From: Spirochaetaceae bacterium 4572_59
GTDB lineage: Bacteria; Spirochaetota; Spirochaetia; DSM-2461
NCBI GenBank assembly: GCA_002084805.1
Contig: NBMC01000003.1
Location: forward strand, 1 to 64,000
Length of the DNA: 64,000 nt
Reading direction: 5' to 3'
Both the position numbers and the translations under genes were made by a program. The notes under the pieces were generated by a model that saw only the letters and a program-made list of their open reading frames with translations, was not told the DNA's origin and made no database searches. Shown here one piece after another: positions 47,326 to 57,091 of this stretch. The stretch's first letter is position 1. Every line of letters starts with the position of its first letter.

Positions 47326-50300
47326 CTAGAATCGGCTTCCCTGTCTGCTGATCAATTCTTCGTCCCTTTCGGTGAAAGGAATTTGTTTCCCCTTCGTGTC
47401 GAAGATCCGCACATCCAGGGCTAGACCCCGCAATTCCTGTACAAGAACATTGAAGGACTCGGGAATACCGGCAGCCGTAGTGGCATCGCCCTTCACAATA
47501 CTTTCATAAATCTTAGCACGACCGTTCATATCATCAGATTTGATGGTCATAAGCTCCTGCAACGTATTAGCTGCACCATAGGCCTCTAGGGCCCACACTT
47601 CCATTTCTCCCAGTCTCTGTCCACCAAACTGGGCTTTACCACCTAGGGGCTGCTGTGTAACCAGCGAATAAGGACCGGTAGAACGGGCATGCATCTTATC
47701 ATCAACAAGGTGATGCAGTTTCAGGTAATACATATACCCTACAAAAACGTTATTTTCAAAAGGCTCTCCGGTATAACCATCGAACAGCTTAATCTTGGAA
47801 GCGGCATTGAGTCCTGATGCTTCAAGTTCTGCAGAGATTTCTTCTGTAGAAGCCGAATTAAAAACGGGTGTCTCATACATTTTTCCCAGCTGAGCACCAG
47901 CCATTCCGAGCATGGTTTCCATGATCTGACCGATATTCATACGGGAAGGTACACCAAGAGGGTTCAGACAGATTTCCAGAGGAGTTCCATCTTCCATATA
48001 AGGCATGTCCTCTTCAGGAAGAACACGGGCTACAACACCCTTGTTTCCATGACGACCGGCCATCTTATCACCTTCTTTCAACTTCCGTTTGGTTGCAATA
48101 AGAACCTTAACAACTTCATCAACACCGGGAGACAGATCATCACCCTCGGAACGTTTCAAACGCTGTACATCAATGACTGTTCCTTCTACACCATGAGGAA
48201 GTTTCAGAGAGGTATCACGAACTTCTTTAGCTTTCTCACCAAAGATAGAGTTCAAAAGCTTGAATTCCGGCGTGGTTTCGGTTTCCGACTTGGGAGTAAC
48301 CTTACCAACAAGGATATAGCTGGATTTCACTTTGGCACCGACTCTTACGATTCCTTCCTCATCCAGCTGCTCAAGAGATTTTTCAGAAGTATTGGGAATA
48401 TCCCTAGTCAGTTTTTCTGGACCAAGTTTTGTTTCTCGTACTTCCGTTACAAACTCTTTAATATGAATAGACGTATAATAATCGTCTTTTACAACTTTTT
48501 CAGATATCAGTACGGCATCTTCGTAGTTGTATCCGTTCCAGGGAACGAATCCTACAAGAAGGTTTCTACCCAGAGATAATTCTCCATTTTTAGTAGAAGG
48601 ACCATCAGCCAGAACAGCAGCTGCAGAAACCTTTTCACCGAGGCTTACAATCGGTTTCTGATTAAAACAGGTATCCTGGTTGGTTCTCTGATATTTGATC
48701 ATAGGATAAACATCACGAACATCAGCTTCTTCACCTTCAGGCTGGATCATAACTTCTTCTGAAGTTACATGAACAACCGTTCCGGCTCGTTTGGCCTTAA
48801 CACAAACACCTGAATCATAGGCAGCCTTCCCCTCCATTCCGGTACCAACAAGGGGTGCCTCGGGAAAGAGCAGAGGTACAGCCTGACGCTGCATATTACA
48901 ACCCATGAGCGCACGGTTAGCATCATCGTGTTCCAAAAAGGGAATCAGTGATGCTGCGGTAGAAATAATCTGCCGGGGTGACACGTCCATGTATTTAATT
49001 TCACTAGGACTCTTGATTGTATAATCACCGGACTTTCTAACAGCGACCAAGTCATCTGTCAGATTCCAGTCTTTATCCAGAGTTGCACTTGCCTGTGCAA
49101 TATAACATCTCTCTTCATCCATAGCCGAAAGATACTCAACTTCATGAGAAACCCTTCCATCTACAACTTTCCGAAAGGGTGTTTCGAGAAATCCATAATC
49201 ATTAACCCGGGTAAAGTTAGCCAATGAAACAATCAGACCAATATTTGGTCCTTCAGGAGTTTCAATAGGACACATTCTACCATAGTGAGTGTAATGTACA
49301 TCACGAACCTCAAAACCGGCTCTATCGCGGGAAAGACCACCAGGCCCCAAAGCATTCAACCTTCTCTTATGAGTCAACTCGGAAAGAGGGTTAACCTGAT
49401 CCATGAACTGAGAAAGCTGGGAAGAACCGAAAAATTCTTTAACCGCAGCCACAATTGGTTTAATGGAGACAAGATCCTGAGGCTTCAGAGATTCTGTCTC
49501 TTTAAGGGACATTCTCTCTTTAGCAATTCTTTCCATTCTGGAAAATGCAGTTTTCAACGCATTACAGAGAAGTTCACCGACAGATCTGACACGCCTGTTA
49601 CCAAGATGGTCAATATCATCAATGGAAGCCTCACCGTCAAAAACACGAATTAAATAAGCCATGGTATTAACAATATCAGCCCTATCCAAGACATGAGAAT
49701 CTTCAGGATTTTCATAATTAAATTTCTTGTTCAGCTTATACCGTCCAACACGACCGAGGTCATATCTCCGGGTTGAAAAGAACATAGAAACCAGATCTTT
49801 TTCCGCACTCTCCACAGTAATAGGTTCACCGGGCATCAAGACGGAGTAGATTGATGCCAAAGCATCTTCTTTGGTCGGTTCATCCTGGTCGGGATCATCC
49901 TGATTGTATTTAGATTCTTCACGCTCAAAACAGTTCAGAATCAGAGTAGTATTCAACGATTCGGGATGGGCAAAGTCAATTACTTCAATTTTAGTAATCT
50001 GAGAATGAATCAATTCATCCGTATCATGAGGATGGATCTTTTCACCGGCACGATACAATTTTTTCTTGACACCATCTACTTCAGTATAAACAGCACGCCC
50101 GAATATCATACCAACGAGAGAGCCTGCACCCTCTCTTTTATTGTTAACCTTTACTGTTTTAATTTTATAAAACTCATCTATAATTTTCTCTCGGGTATCC
50201 AGACCTAATGCTCTTAGGAACAGAGAACCAAGAATACGTTTTTTTCGATCAATTTTTGTATAAATCAATTCCTTCTTATGATCGATTTCGAACTCAAGCC

Positions 50301-50823
50301 AGGAACCTCTATATGGAATTATCCTTGAAGAATAAACACCTTTCTCTTCTGAAAATATAACACCGGGTGATCTATGAATCTGCGAGACAACAACACGCTC
50401 AGCACCATTTATAATAAAGGTACCTCGGTCAGTCATCAGCGGAATATCACCCATATAAATCTCTTTCTGTCGAATTTCACCAGTAGATTGAAAAATCAGA
50501 TTGATACGAGCTTTGATTGGAACAGCGTACGAAAGTCCTTTTCGCTTACATTCAGCCTCAGTAACTTTCACGCTTTTATAATCGAGATTATAATAATCAT
50601 AATCCAGCACCAGCTCTCCGTTGGCACTTTCTATGGGAAAAGTAGCCCGGAATACTTCTTCCAGACCCTGATCATTTAACTCTCCGTCCCCTTTCAGGGC
50701 AGCAATCTGAAGAAATTTTTCATATGAAGACAACTGGATATCAATGAGATCAGGCAACTCTATAGCTTCTTCATACTCTTTACCGATATAGCTTCGGCGA
50801 TCCAACTTATCCCTAACAAACAC
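47326..50823 (-). CDS. rpoB: RNA polymerase beta subunit
   Basis: 1165 residues with all conserved regions; rifampicin cluster I reads [30 protein letters not shown]. Asn490 replaces the Ser found at E. coli position 531, the change associated with natural rifampicin resistance in Borrelia and Treponema. Start is GTG at 50823 with AGGGGG 7 nt upstream. A strong hairpin separates it from rplL. Confidence 0.98.
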   Translation of the reverse strand: MFVRDKLDRRSYIGKEYEEAIELPDLIDIQLSSYEKFLQIAALKGDGELNDQGLEEVFRATFPIESANGELVLDYDYYNLDYKSVKVTEAECKRKGLSYAVPIKARINLIFQSTGEIRQKEIYMGDIPLMTDRGTFIINGAERVVVSQIHRSPGVIFSEEKGVYSSRIIPYRGSWLEFEIDHKKELIYTKIDRKKRILGSLFLRALGLDTREKIIDEFYKIKTVKVNNKREGAGSLVGMIFGRAVYTEVDGVKKKLYRAGEKIHPHDTDELIHSQITKIEVIDFAHPESLNTTLILNCFEREESKYNQDDPDQDEPTKEDALASIYSVLMPGEPITVESAEKDLVSMFFSTRRYDLGRVGRYKLNKKFNYENPEDSHVLDRADIVNTMAYLIRVFDGEASIDDIDHLGNRRVRSVGELLCNALKTAFSRMERIAKERMSLKETESLKPQDLVSIKPIVAAVKEFFGSSQLSQFMDQVNPLSELTHKRRLNALGPGGLSRDRAGFEVRDVHYTHYGRMCPIETPEGPNIGLIVSLANFTRVNDYGFLETPFRKVVDGRVSHEVEYLSAMDEERCYIAQASATLDKDWNLTDDLVAVRKSGDYTIKSPSEIKYMDVSPRQIISTAASLIPFLEHDDANRALMGCNMQRQAVPLLFPEAPLVGTGMEGKAAYDSGVCVKAKRAGTVVHVTSEEVMIQPEGEEADVRDVYPMIKYQRTNQDTCFNQKPIVSLGEKVSAAAVLADGPSTKNGELSLGRNLLVGFVPWNGYNYEDAVLISEKVVKDDYYTSIHIKEFVTEVRETKLGPEKLTRDIPNTSEKSLEQLDEEGIVRVGAKVKSSYILVGKVTPKSETETTPEFKLLNSIFGEKAKEVRDTSLKLPHGVEGTVIDVQRLKRSEGDDLSPGVDEVVKVLIATKRKLKEGDKMAGRHGNKGVVARVLPEEDMPYMEDGTPLEICLNPLGVPSRMNIGQIMETMLGMAGAQLGKMYETPVFNSASTEEISAELEASGLNAASKIKLFDGYTGEPFENNVFVGYMYYLKLHHLVDDKMHARSTGPYSLVTQQPLGGKAQFGGQRLGEMEVWALEAYGAANTLQELMTIKSDDMNGRAKIYESIVKGDATTAAGIPESFNVLVQELRGLALDVRIFDTKGKQIPFTERDEELISRQGSRF

Positions 50824-50843
50824 TCAAAACCCCCTGATAACAC

Positions 50844-50876
50844 TTTACCACAGGAACACATAGCCCCTGTGGTAAA
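50844..50876 (-). promoter_or_regulatory. rplL-rpoB intergenic hairpin
   Basis: Perfect 11-bp stem TTTACCACAGG/CCTGTGGTAAA (50866-50876 with 50844-50854), 11-nt loop, ending 20 nt before the rpoB GTG. No T-run follows. In E. coli the same gap holds an attenuator and an RNase III site, so a processing or attenuation role is likely here. Confidence 0.8.
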
Positions 50877-50911
50877 TGAGAAAAAGTCAATTTAGATATA
50901 AAAAAGTACTA

Positions 50912-51283
50912 CTATTTAATCTCAATAGTTGCGCCGACAGCTTCAAGCTGTTCTTTAAGCTTAGCAGCATCTTCTTTAGAAACGCCTTCTTTGATCACAG
51001 AATCGGATCCTTCAACCATTTCTTTTGCTTCTTTAAGACCAAGACCAGTAAGACCTCTAACCTCTTTGATTACACCAATTTTCTTTCCATCGGCAAATCC
51101 TTTAAGAATCACGTCAAATTCAGTCTGTTCTTCTACAGCTTCACCTGCGGCAGCAGGAGCTGCAGCTGCAGCTACGGGAGCGGCAGCAGTTACACCAAAT
51201 TTGTCTTCCATAGCTTTTACCAGCTCTGAAACTTCCAGTACTGTCATGTTTGCAATTGCATCAAGCATTTCTTCAGTTGTCAT
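50912..51283 (-). CDS. rplL: 50S ribosomal protein L7/L12
   Basis: 123 residues: N-terminal dimerisation part binding L10 ([31 protein letters not shown]), Ala-rich hinge ([17 protein letters not shown]) and C-terminal factor-binding domain ([37 protein letters not shown]). Complete, in contrast to its partner L10 just upstream. Confidence 0.97.
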   Translation of the reverse strand: MTTEEMLDAIANMTVLEVSELVKAMEDKFGVTAAAPVAAAAAPAAAGEAVEEQTEFDVILKGFADGKKIGVIKEVRGLTGLGLKEAKEMVEGSDSVIKEGVSKEDAAKLKEQLEAVGATIEIK

Positions 51284-51361
51284 ATTATCTTCTCCTTAGA
51301 GTTTTTTATTTTATTGCAGCGATAGCATTACAACTATTAGAAGACTAACGCCACAAGTTTT

Positions 51362-51801
51362 TTATTTTTCACCCTTCTTGTCTGCAACAGCAGCAAGAGT
51401 TCTAACCAGTTTTTCTGTAACACCATTCATAACAAAAGCCACACTCTGAACAGGTGCATTCATAGTGCCCATAAGTTTTGCAATAAGCTCCATTCTTGTA
51501 GGCAATTTGGAGAATGCTACAACTCCGGACTCGTCAAAAACGGCTCCATCGAAGTATCCACCTTTTAGTTCTATTGGTGAATACCATCTTTTCCAAGATC
51601 CTTGAAAGCTATCTTTGCCAGGTTGTTTTTGATTACATGATATTCAGCATTCTGAGCACGCAATTTGCCCCGCAGTTCAGTCACCTGTTCTACAGTCAAA
51701 CCTCTGTAATCAGTAAAGATAAAATTTTCAACTCCGTCAAACTGTCCCCGAAGAGCAGCTACGGCGTCAATTTTATTCTGTTGTACTTTTTTTTCAGCCA
51801 T
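51362..51801 (-). pseudogene. rplJ: 50S ribosomal protein L10, interrupted by an internal deletion with frame loss
   Basis: L10 anchors the L7/L12 stalk. The first 75 residues (51571-51801; DYRGLTVEQVTELRGKL, VIKNNLAKIAFKDLGKDGIHQ) are normal and then hit a stop. The C-terminus continues in another frame from 51571 to 51362 with PIELKGGYFDGAVF, KLPTRMELIAKLMGTMNAP and GVTEKLVRTLAAVADKK. Relative to typical L10 about 30 residues of the middle domain (GPTA-type region) are missing at about 51570-51580. As it stands neither piece can be functional, which is implausible for a living cell unless another copy exists. A sequence or assembly deletion is the likely cause. Confidence 0.85.
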
Positions 51802-51804
51802 CTC

Positions 51805-52479
51805 TTACTCCTTTACTGAAACCTTGACACCAGGACCCATTGTTGAAGAAACCGCGATAGATTTAACAAAATCACCTTTTATATCGCTAGGTCTCTTTTT
51901 AAACAGATCATCAAGGAAAACGTCATAATTTTCTTTAATCTTAGCGGCATCCATAGAAACCTTACCAACAGCCAAGTGAACAACACCTGTTTTGTCAGCG
52001 CGATATTCTACACGACCTTGTTTCAGTTCGACAATAGCACCTTTTACATCCATTGTTACCGTTCGAGTCTTAGGGTTAGGCATTAGGCCTCTCCGACCAA
52101 GAACAGGACCAAGTTTACCAACTTCCCTCATCATATCAGGAGTAGCAACACAAATGTCAAAATCCAACCAGCCGTCTTTAATTTTAGCAACGAGATCTTC
52201 ATCACCGACATAAGTGGCACCAGCTTCCTGAGCTTCTTTTGCTTTAGCACCCTTAGCGAAAACCAGAATCTTCTTTTCAGCAGTAAACTGATTGGGAAGG
52301 CTGACGGTATCACGAACAGAGTGATTCTTTTTAATATTCAGTTTTACAGAAACCTCTACAGTTTCATCAAACTTTGCATAAGCCATTTCTTTAACAAGTA
52401 ATAAAGCATCCGCACATTCGTATTGTTTTTCAGCTTCTACCTTCGCTACAGCAGCTTTATAGTTCTTACTTCTTTTCAT
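51805..52479 (-). CDS. rplA: 50S ribosomal protein L1
   Basis: 224 residues: [14 protein letters not shown] start, then the two-domain fold with [18 protein letters not shown] and the C-terminal [19 protein letters not shown]. It forms the mobile L1 stalk at the E site and in many bacteria represses translation of its own operon. 3 nt after rplK and 3 nt before rplJ. Confidence 0.97.
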   Translation of the reverse strand: MKRSKNYKAAVAKVEAEKQYECADALLLVKEMAYAKFDETVEVSVKLNIKKNHSVRDTVSLPNQFTAEKKILVFAKGAKAKEAQEAGATYVGDEDLVAKIKDGWLDFDICVATPDMMREVGKLGPVLGRRGLMPNPKTRTVTMDVKGAIVELKQGRVEYRADKTGVVHLAVGKVSMDAAKIKENYDVFLDDLFKKRPSDIKGDFVKSIAVSSTMGPGVKVSVKE

Positions 52480-52482
52480 CTC

Positions 52483-52914
52483 TTAACCCTCTACCCTAAT
52501 TCCCATACTACGAGCAGTACCGGAAACAATACTTATTGCAGCATCGATATCATTGGCATTCAAGTCGGGCATTTTCACTTCCGCGATAGCCTGAACCTGT
52601 TTACGGGTTACGGTTGCAACTTTAACCTTGTGAGGCTCAGCAGAACCCTTCTCAATCTTTGCAGCTTTTCTCAGAAGAACTGCTGCAGGAGGGGTCTTTG
52701 TTACAAAGGTGAAACTTCTATCATTATAAACAGTTATAACAACAGGAATTGTCAGCCCCGGCTCAAAGCTCTTAGTTCTATCATTGAATTGCTGAACAAA
52801 CTGAGGGGCAGAAACTCCATGAGGACCGAGTGCCGGGCCTACTGGAGGAGCGGGGGTTGCTTTTCCCGCAGGTACTTGTAGCTTTATTAAGGTTGTTACC
52901 TTTTTCTTAGCCAT
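52483..52914 (-). CDS. rplK: 50S ribosomal protein L11
   Basis: 143 residues: [36 protein letters not shown]-terminal domain (thiostrepton region) and RNA-binding C-terminal domain ending [13 protein letters not shown]. Preceded by an 80-nt gap with two hairpins. Confidence 0.97.
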   Translation of the reverse strand: MAKKKVTTLIKLQVPAGKATPAPPVGPALGPHGVSAPQFVQQFNDRTKSFEPGLTIPVVITVYNDRSFTFVTKTPPAAVLLRKAAKIEKGSAEPHKVKVATVTRKQVQAIAEVKMPDLNANDIDAAISIVSGTARSMGIRVEG

Positions 52915-52938
52915 TTAAATCTCCTTATGGTTCTAACA

Positions 52939-52989
52939 TCCGTTTATCAAACGGACTCCCATTTATATAAAAGCAGTAGACAATCTGCT
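52939..52989 (-). promoter_or_regulatory. Two hairpins in the nusG-rplK gap
   Basis: TCCGTTT/AAACGGA (52939-52955, 7-bp stem, 3-nt loop) and AGCAG/CTGCT (52972-52989, 5-bp stem). The gap is where L1-binding control elements of the L11 operon lie in other bacteria. Whether these mimic the L1 site is unknown. Confidence 0.45.
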
Positions 52990-52994
52990 ACTTT

Positions 52995-53549
52995 CTACAC
53001 TTTTTCAACTTGAGAAAAATCCACTTCTACAGGAGTACTTCTTCCGAAGATACCAACCATAACACGAAGCTTTCCCTTATCAAGATTAACAATTTCAATA
53101 TTTCCGGTAAATGACTCAAAAGGTCCTTCAATCACACGAACTTCTTCACCAACAGCAAAATCCTGTTTTGCCTGAAAGTGTTTCTCCGCTTTAATCGCAC
53201 CAGTTTTTTGCAGTATAGATTTCGCTTCATCATGACTGATAGGCTGTGGTTTAGATCCTGAGGCATAACCCACAAAACCTACAACGCTCTGGATTTTCTT
53301 GATCTGAGAACAGACCTGCTTCCAACCACGGTCAGGAAGGTCCATTTCCAACAGGATATATCCCGGTAGAAACTTTTTGGAAACAGTGCGTTTTTTACCA
53401 TTTCGGACTTCAACTACATCCTCAGCAGGAACTTTTATATCAAGAACAGCCCCACCGAGAGTTCCGTCTTCCATGTAAAGCCGGATAAATTTTTCTACTT
53501 TGTTTTCATACCCTGAATAAGTATGAAGGACATACCAACCTTTCGCCAT
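52995..53549 (-). CDS. nusG: Transcription termination/antitermination factor NusG
   Basis: 184 residues: NGN domain starting KGWYVLHTYSGYENKVEKFI with FLPGYILLEMDL, and a KOW domain (VGEEVRVIEGPFESFTGNIEIVNLDKGKLRVMVGIFGRSTPVEVDFSQVEKV). It binds the RNA polymerase clamp and couples to S10 or Rho. 29 nt after secE. Confidence 0.97.
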   Translation of the reverse strand: MAKGWYVLHTYSGYENKVEKFIRLYMEDGTLGGAVLDIKVPAEDVVEVRNGKKRTVSKKFLPGYILLEMDLPDRGWKQVCSQIKKIQSVVGFVGYASGSKPQPISHDEAKSILQKTGAIKAEKHFQAKQDFAVGEEVRVIEGPFESFTGNIEIVNLDKGKLRVMVGIFGRSTPVEVDFSQVEKV

Positions 53550-53578
53550 TACCTTTCCTTTGCTCTAATGCAGACTGA

Positions 53579-53776
53579 TTAAAAAATAAAGAAAAGCCCT
53601 TTTACCAGCAGGAAGTCAACAACACCAAAGAAGAGAGCAAAAAGTACAGTCGAAACCATAACAACTTTTGTAGAAGACGCAACAGACTCTCTGCCCGGCC
53701 ATACAACCTTTTTCAACTCTCCGTAGCTTTCCGCAAAAAAAGCCTTTATTTTTTTCATAATAAGCTCCCGGTTCAA
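53579..53776 (-). CDS. secE: Preprotein translocase subunit SecE
   Basis: 65 residues: short single-helix form with an amphipathic part (KIKAFFAESYGELKKVVWPGRESVASST) and one membrane helix (VVMVSTVLFALFFGVVDFLLVKGLFFIF). It clamps SecY. The start could also be the internal ATG two to six codons later. Its ribosome binding site follows directly on a terminator hairpin. Confidence 0.95.
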   Translation of the reverse strand: MNRELIMKKIKAFFAESYGELKKVVWPGRESVASSTKVVMVSTVLFALFFGVVDFLLVKGLFFIF

Positions 53777-53804
53777 AAAAACATCGACTTCAAACCGATG
53801 TTTT
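53774..53804 (-). terminator. Terminator-like hairpin directly before secE
   Basis: AAACATCG (53796-53803) pairs with CGATGTTT (53779-53786) around a 9-nt loop; with the flanking T the minus strand shows TTTTTTT after the stem. The secE ribosome binding site GGGAGC follows within about 10 nt. It would limit flow from the tRNA-Trp segment into secE-nusG. Confidence 0.75.
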
Positions 53805-53817
53805 ACTCATTGTGAAA

Positions 53818-53850
53818 AGACAAACAAACTCCGACCATAGGTCGGAGATC
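53818..53850 (-). terminator. Terminator-like hairpin after tRNA-Trp
   Basis: CTCCGACC (53840-53847) pairs perfectly with GGTCGGAG (53829-53836), 3-nt loop, followed on the minus strand by TTTGTTTGTCTTTTC. The first of two hairpins between tRNA-Trp and secE. Confidence 0.7.
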
Positions 53851-53879
53851 ATCACTTTCCATTTCAAAATATAAAAATA

Positions 53880-53953
53880 CAGGCCAGGTAGGACTCGAAC
53901 CTACAACATCCGGTTTTGGAGACCGGCGCTCTAGCCATTGGAGCTACTGGCCT
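53880..53953 (-). tRNA. tRNA-Trp (CCA anticodon)
   Basis: A full cloverleaf: acceptor AGGCCAG/CTGGCCT, D-arm with TAGCTCCAATGGCTAGAGC, anticodon stem-loop CCGGTCTCCAAAACCGG with anticodon CCA, T-arm GTAGGTTCGAGTCCTAC, discriminator G. The 3' CCA is not encoded. It lies between rpmG and secE, a common arrangement. Confidence 0.95.
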
Positions 53954-53964
53954 GTATAAATACC

Positions 53965-54141
53965 TTATTTAATTTTGGTTTCTTTATGCTCTGTTGAGCT
54001 TTTACACCACTTACAGTACTTTTGAAGCTCAAGTTTACCCTGAACATTTCGTCTGTTTTTTGTAGTAGTATAATTTTTTCTTTTGCAGCTTGTACACTGA
54101 AGAGCAACCAACTCTACAGCGCCTTTTTTACCTTTTGCCAT
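53965..54141 (-). CDS. rpmG: 50S ribosomal protein L33
   Basis: 58 residues: MAKGKKGAVELVALQCTSCK and C-terminal YCKWCKSST. The two Cys pairs make this the zinc-binding (C+) form. It lies between tRNA-Thr and tRNA-Trp and its ATG is preceded by AGGAGA. Confidence 0.93.
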   Translation of the reverse strand: MAKGKKGAVELVALQCTSCKRKNYTTTKNRRNVQGKLELQKYCKWCKSSTEHKETKIK

Positions 54142-54202
54142 TTTATCTCCTGCCTGAAAGACTTCTCAATAACGAAAAGCCGTTTAGAAAAATGTAAAAT
54201 AC

Positions 54203-54275
54203 AGCCTCCGATCGGATTTGAACCGATGACCCCAACCTTACCATGGTCGTACTCTACCAACTGAGCTACAGAGGC
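54203..54275 (-). tRNA. tRNA-Thr (GGT anticodon)
   Basis: Cloverleaf: acceptor GCCTCTG/CGGAGGC, D-arm GCTCAGTTGGTAGAGT, anticodon arm CGACC-ATGGTAA-GGTTG with anticodon GGT, T-arm ATCGGTTCAAATCCGAT. The 3' CCA is not encoded. First gene after the promoter at 54296. Confidence 0.95.
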
Positions 54276-54295
54276 ATTCTATGAAATGCTCAGAT

Positions 54296-54324
54296 AAAGT
54301 ACCAAAATGCTTTTTTTTTGTCAA
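54296..54324 (-). promoter_or_regulatory. Promoter of the tRNA-Thr/rpmG/tRNA-Trp/secE-nusG cluster
   Basis: Perfect -35 TTGACA (54319-54324), 17 bp including an A-tract, -10 TACTTT (54296-54301, 3 of 6). The start would lie about 14 nt before tRNA-Thr. No other strong promoter is evident down to rplK. Confidence 0.6.
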
Positions 54325-54417
54325 CAGTTTTATTCAAAAAAAACAAGCAATATTCATACCTATAATTATTACTCTATGCATAAAATAACTAAATACCCTA
54401 TTTACCGTAAAAAAGAC

Positions 54418-55815
54418 TTAGCTCCATAATCCTTTTTTATGCCCCGGAGAATCCATATAAAAAGCCTTCACGCCATCACACCTTTCCCGGTAACGAAGGT
54501 ATTTTGAATCATACAGCTTTTGCAGATCGGAATCAGGATTAATTTGATGTTTTATCTTTACAAGTTCATCCGAAGATTTAAGAATATCCGGATAACGGCC
54601 TAGTGCAACAGCAGCGAGACAGGCATCCCCCAGGAGCTCCGCATCCTCGATCTCAGGGATCAGAATTCTCTTGCCCGTAATATCAGCTTTCATCTGATTC
54701 CACACACGGCTTTTACCCTGCCCGCCCGAAATTCGGAGCTCTTCAACAGGCAGACCGAAAGACTCGAAAATCTCAAGACTTCTCCTAACAGCAAAAGCTA
54801 TGGCTTCCATAACGGCCCTGCCCAGCTCAAATTTACCCTGTCCGGGATCGAGACCGGTAAACATTCCGTTAGAGAATTCCCAAAGCAAGCCCTGTTTTAG
54901 GTTGGGAAAGAACACAGGATGCTCCTGCTCCGGAGAGGTATTGCGAACTCCTTCCATGGTTTCATCATAACGGAGGCCCTCCTGACCCGTCAGATGACGG
55001 TACCATTCAAACAAACTACCCGTAGAAGACAGAATAGCCGAAATATTAACCATCCCCTCAACAGCATGAGGAAGTTCTCTCAGATGAGGATTCCCCAGAG
55101 GCTTGGGGGAGCAGTAATTAATCCCTTCCGAAGTTCCCGCCCTATCACAGATCCTTCCAGGATAAACGGTCCCTGTTCCAATCAGCGAAGCCATAAAATC
55201 CGAACCGCAGGCAACCACAGGAGTTCCCGACTTTAAAGATGTCCTCAGAAGTGGATTTACTCTTACCTGCCCGGCGATACTACCCATATCAACAATCTGT
55301 GGAAAAGCGGAACGTTTCAATCCCAGAACGTCTAGAGACTCATCATCCCAGATAAAGGGAAGGAATTCTTTATGAGGAGAAACCATCACAGCTTCCCCCG
55401 TCAACAGATACATCAACAGTTCGGGACAAGAGAGAAAAAGCTCCGCTTTTTCATAGCGATCAGGATCATGAACCTGAAGCCACTTAATCTTCGGTAGATA
55501 GTAGGAGGAGGTTTTCCCGATACCTTCACTCTGATTAAAATGCCAGAGCAGAACAGAACCGAGAGGCATACCGTTTTTCCCGACAGGCACCATAGTCGGT
55601 CCATTACCACTAATAGCTACAGCAGAAACCTTCTCGGCACCGACAGCTTCTACAATCTCAGAAAATCCATCAATCCACAACTGAACAGAGAATTGCCCGT
55701 TGCCGCCGAGAGCTGTATGAGGGAATTTAACTCTATGATAAGAGAAAAGATATCCTTCGTCACTAATCAAACCGCCTTTCATGGAAGACGTACCGATATC
55801 CACCGTCAGTATCAA
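54418..55815 (-). CDS. FGGY-family carbohydrate kinase
   Basis: A 465-residue ATP-dependent sugar kinase of the FGGY family (xylulokinase/glycerol-kinase-like). N-terminal ATPase domain: VDIGTSSMKGG (5-15) and ISGNGPTMV; C-terminal FGGY domain: GGQGKSRVWNQMKADITG and DAELLGDACLAAVALG. The substrate cannot be told; pentulose or related sugars are typical. Start is TTG at 55815 with GAGGT upstream, 3 nt after the prs stop, so the two genes are coupled. A link with PRPP synthesis suggests a role in pentose or nucleoside use. Confidence 0.85.
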   Translation of the reverse strand: MILTVDIGTSSMKGGLISDEGYLFSYHRVKFPHTALGGNGQFSVQLWIDGFSEIVEAVGAEKVSAVAISGNGPTMVPVGKNGMPLGSVLLWHFNQSEGIGKTSSYYLPKIKWLQVHDPDRYEKAELFLSCPELLMYLLTGEAVMVSPHKEFLPFIWDDESLDVLGLKRSAFPQIVDMGSIAGQVRVNPLLRTSLKSGTPVVACGSDFMASLIGTGTVYPGRICDRAGTSEGINYCSPKPLGNPHLRELPHAVEGMVNISAILSSTGSLFEWYRHLTGQEGLRYDETMEGVRNTSPEQEHPVFFPNLKQGLLWEFSNGMFTGLDPGQGKFELGRAVMEAIAFAVRRSLEIFESFGLPVEELRISGGQGKSRVWNQMKADITGKRILIPEIEDAELLGDACLAAVALGRYPDILKSSDELVKIKHQINPDSDLQKLYDSKYLRYRERCDGVKAFYMDSPGHKKGLWS

Positions 55816-55818
55816 AGA

Positions 55819-57054
55819 TTACCTCTTTTTCAACATCCTCTGAATCATTTTACTGTTATCAAGCAGAGGTGAAACAGATCTATTGTGATGTACACGGGAA
55901 ATAGCCCGGGCAAAGAGATTGGAAACACTAGCTGAAAAAAACCACTCTTTATTGAGAATTTCATCAGACAAAGTTACAGCATTGGTTCCGACTATATAAT
56001 CAAAATACCCTTCGGCATAGGCCTCATCAAAATGTTTAACCGCATCTCCGGAGAACATGGGAAGAGAAACAGAACAGATAATCTTTTCAGCCCCCATCTC
56101 ACGGATTAGCTTCATGGCTTTAATAAGGGTTCCACCGGTACCGAGCATATCGTCCGCAATAAACACGGTTTTACCCTTAACATCGCCCAACAGTTTGGCA
56201 GAGATGATATTGGAATCCGATGCACTGCGGGTCAGTTTTGAATAATCTCTTTCTTTGTAAAGAAGGGCAAGAGGCTTCTTCAAGGAGTTCGCATAAAATT
56301 TATTCCGCTCTATCGCACCCGTATCAGGAGAAACAACGACCAGATCCTCTTTGATCAAATTTATATTCCCGCTTATCTGACGGAGAATTTGATAGGAAGC
56401 ATGAAGATTTTCAAGGGACAATTTCTGGAAAGTATGGGCTATCTCTTTTGAGTGAATATCCAGTGTAATAATCCGTTCGATACCCATATTTTCAAATATC
56501 CGCCCCAGAGTAGATGCGGTTAAACCTTCACGCCCTTTGGCTTTGTGCTGACGGCTGTAGGGATAGGTCGGAATAACAAGAGAGACTCTCCGAGCTCCCG
56601 ATTGAAAAGCTGCATCTATAGTAACAAAGAGATTCATCAGATGATCATTAATAGAACAGACAACATCTTCTTCTGAACCGAAGAATTTTACGGGATTGTT
56701 ATTGGAAAAATCCTGAACAATATAGATATCCATTCCACGAATAGAACGAAGGATTTCTGATTTAATTTCTCCATTGGCAAAACGGGTTGCTTTGCAGGGG
56801 ATCTTAAACGAAGGACTACGATAGCTGGCACCGTCCCCTACTCCGGTTACCCGATGAGACATAATATCATTTGAGAAATTCGCCTGCCGATACACCTCTT
56901 CTCTATCCATATTGTAGAGACGGGAGATATAACTTACTTTTTTGTCAAACCTTCTCCGATAAATCGACTTAAGATGAGAGGTCACCTCATCCGCAAATGC
57001 TTCACCACCGGGACAGGCTATGACACCGAGAGATGTCGGTTTAGAAAAGCTCAT
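55819..57054 (-). CDS. prs: Ribose-phosphate pyrophosphokinase
   Basis: Makes PRPP from ribose 5-phosphate and ATP. The 411 residues exceed the usual about 315; the N-terminal half carries an extra stretch (about 35-85) before the ATP-site ATRFANGEI. Catalytic marks: flexible loop SRQHKAKGRE, ribose-5-phosphate and PRPP loop VFIADDMLGTGGTLIKA. The longer form resembles the divergent PRS class seen in spirochaetes and Bacteroidetes. It is the first gene before the FGGY kinase. Confidence 0.88.
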   Translation of the reverse strand: MSFSKPTSLGVIACPGGEAFADEVTSHLKSIYRRRFDKKVSYISRLYNMDREEVYRQANFSNDIMSHRVTGVGDGASYRSPSFKIPCKATRFANGEIKSEILRSIRGMDIYIVQDFSNNNPVKFFGSEEDVVCSINDHLMNLFVTIDAAFQSGARRVSLVIPTYPYSRQHKAKGREGLTASTLGRIFENMGIERIITLDIHSKEIAHTFQKLSLENLHASYQILRQISGNINLIKEDLVVVSPDTGAIERNKFYANSLKKPLALLYKERDYSKLTRSASDSNIISAKLLGDVKGKTVFIADDMLGTGGTLIKAMKLIREMGAEKIICSVSLPMFSGDAVKHFDEAYAEGYFDYIVGTNAVTLSDEILNKEWFFSASVSNLFARAISRVHHNRSVSPLLDNSKMIQRMLKKR

Positions 57055-57091
57055 TCATCATCCTTTACAAACATATTTTCATTCTGCTAGA

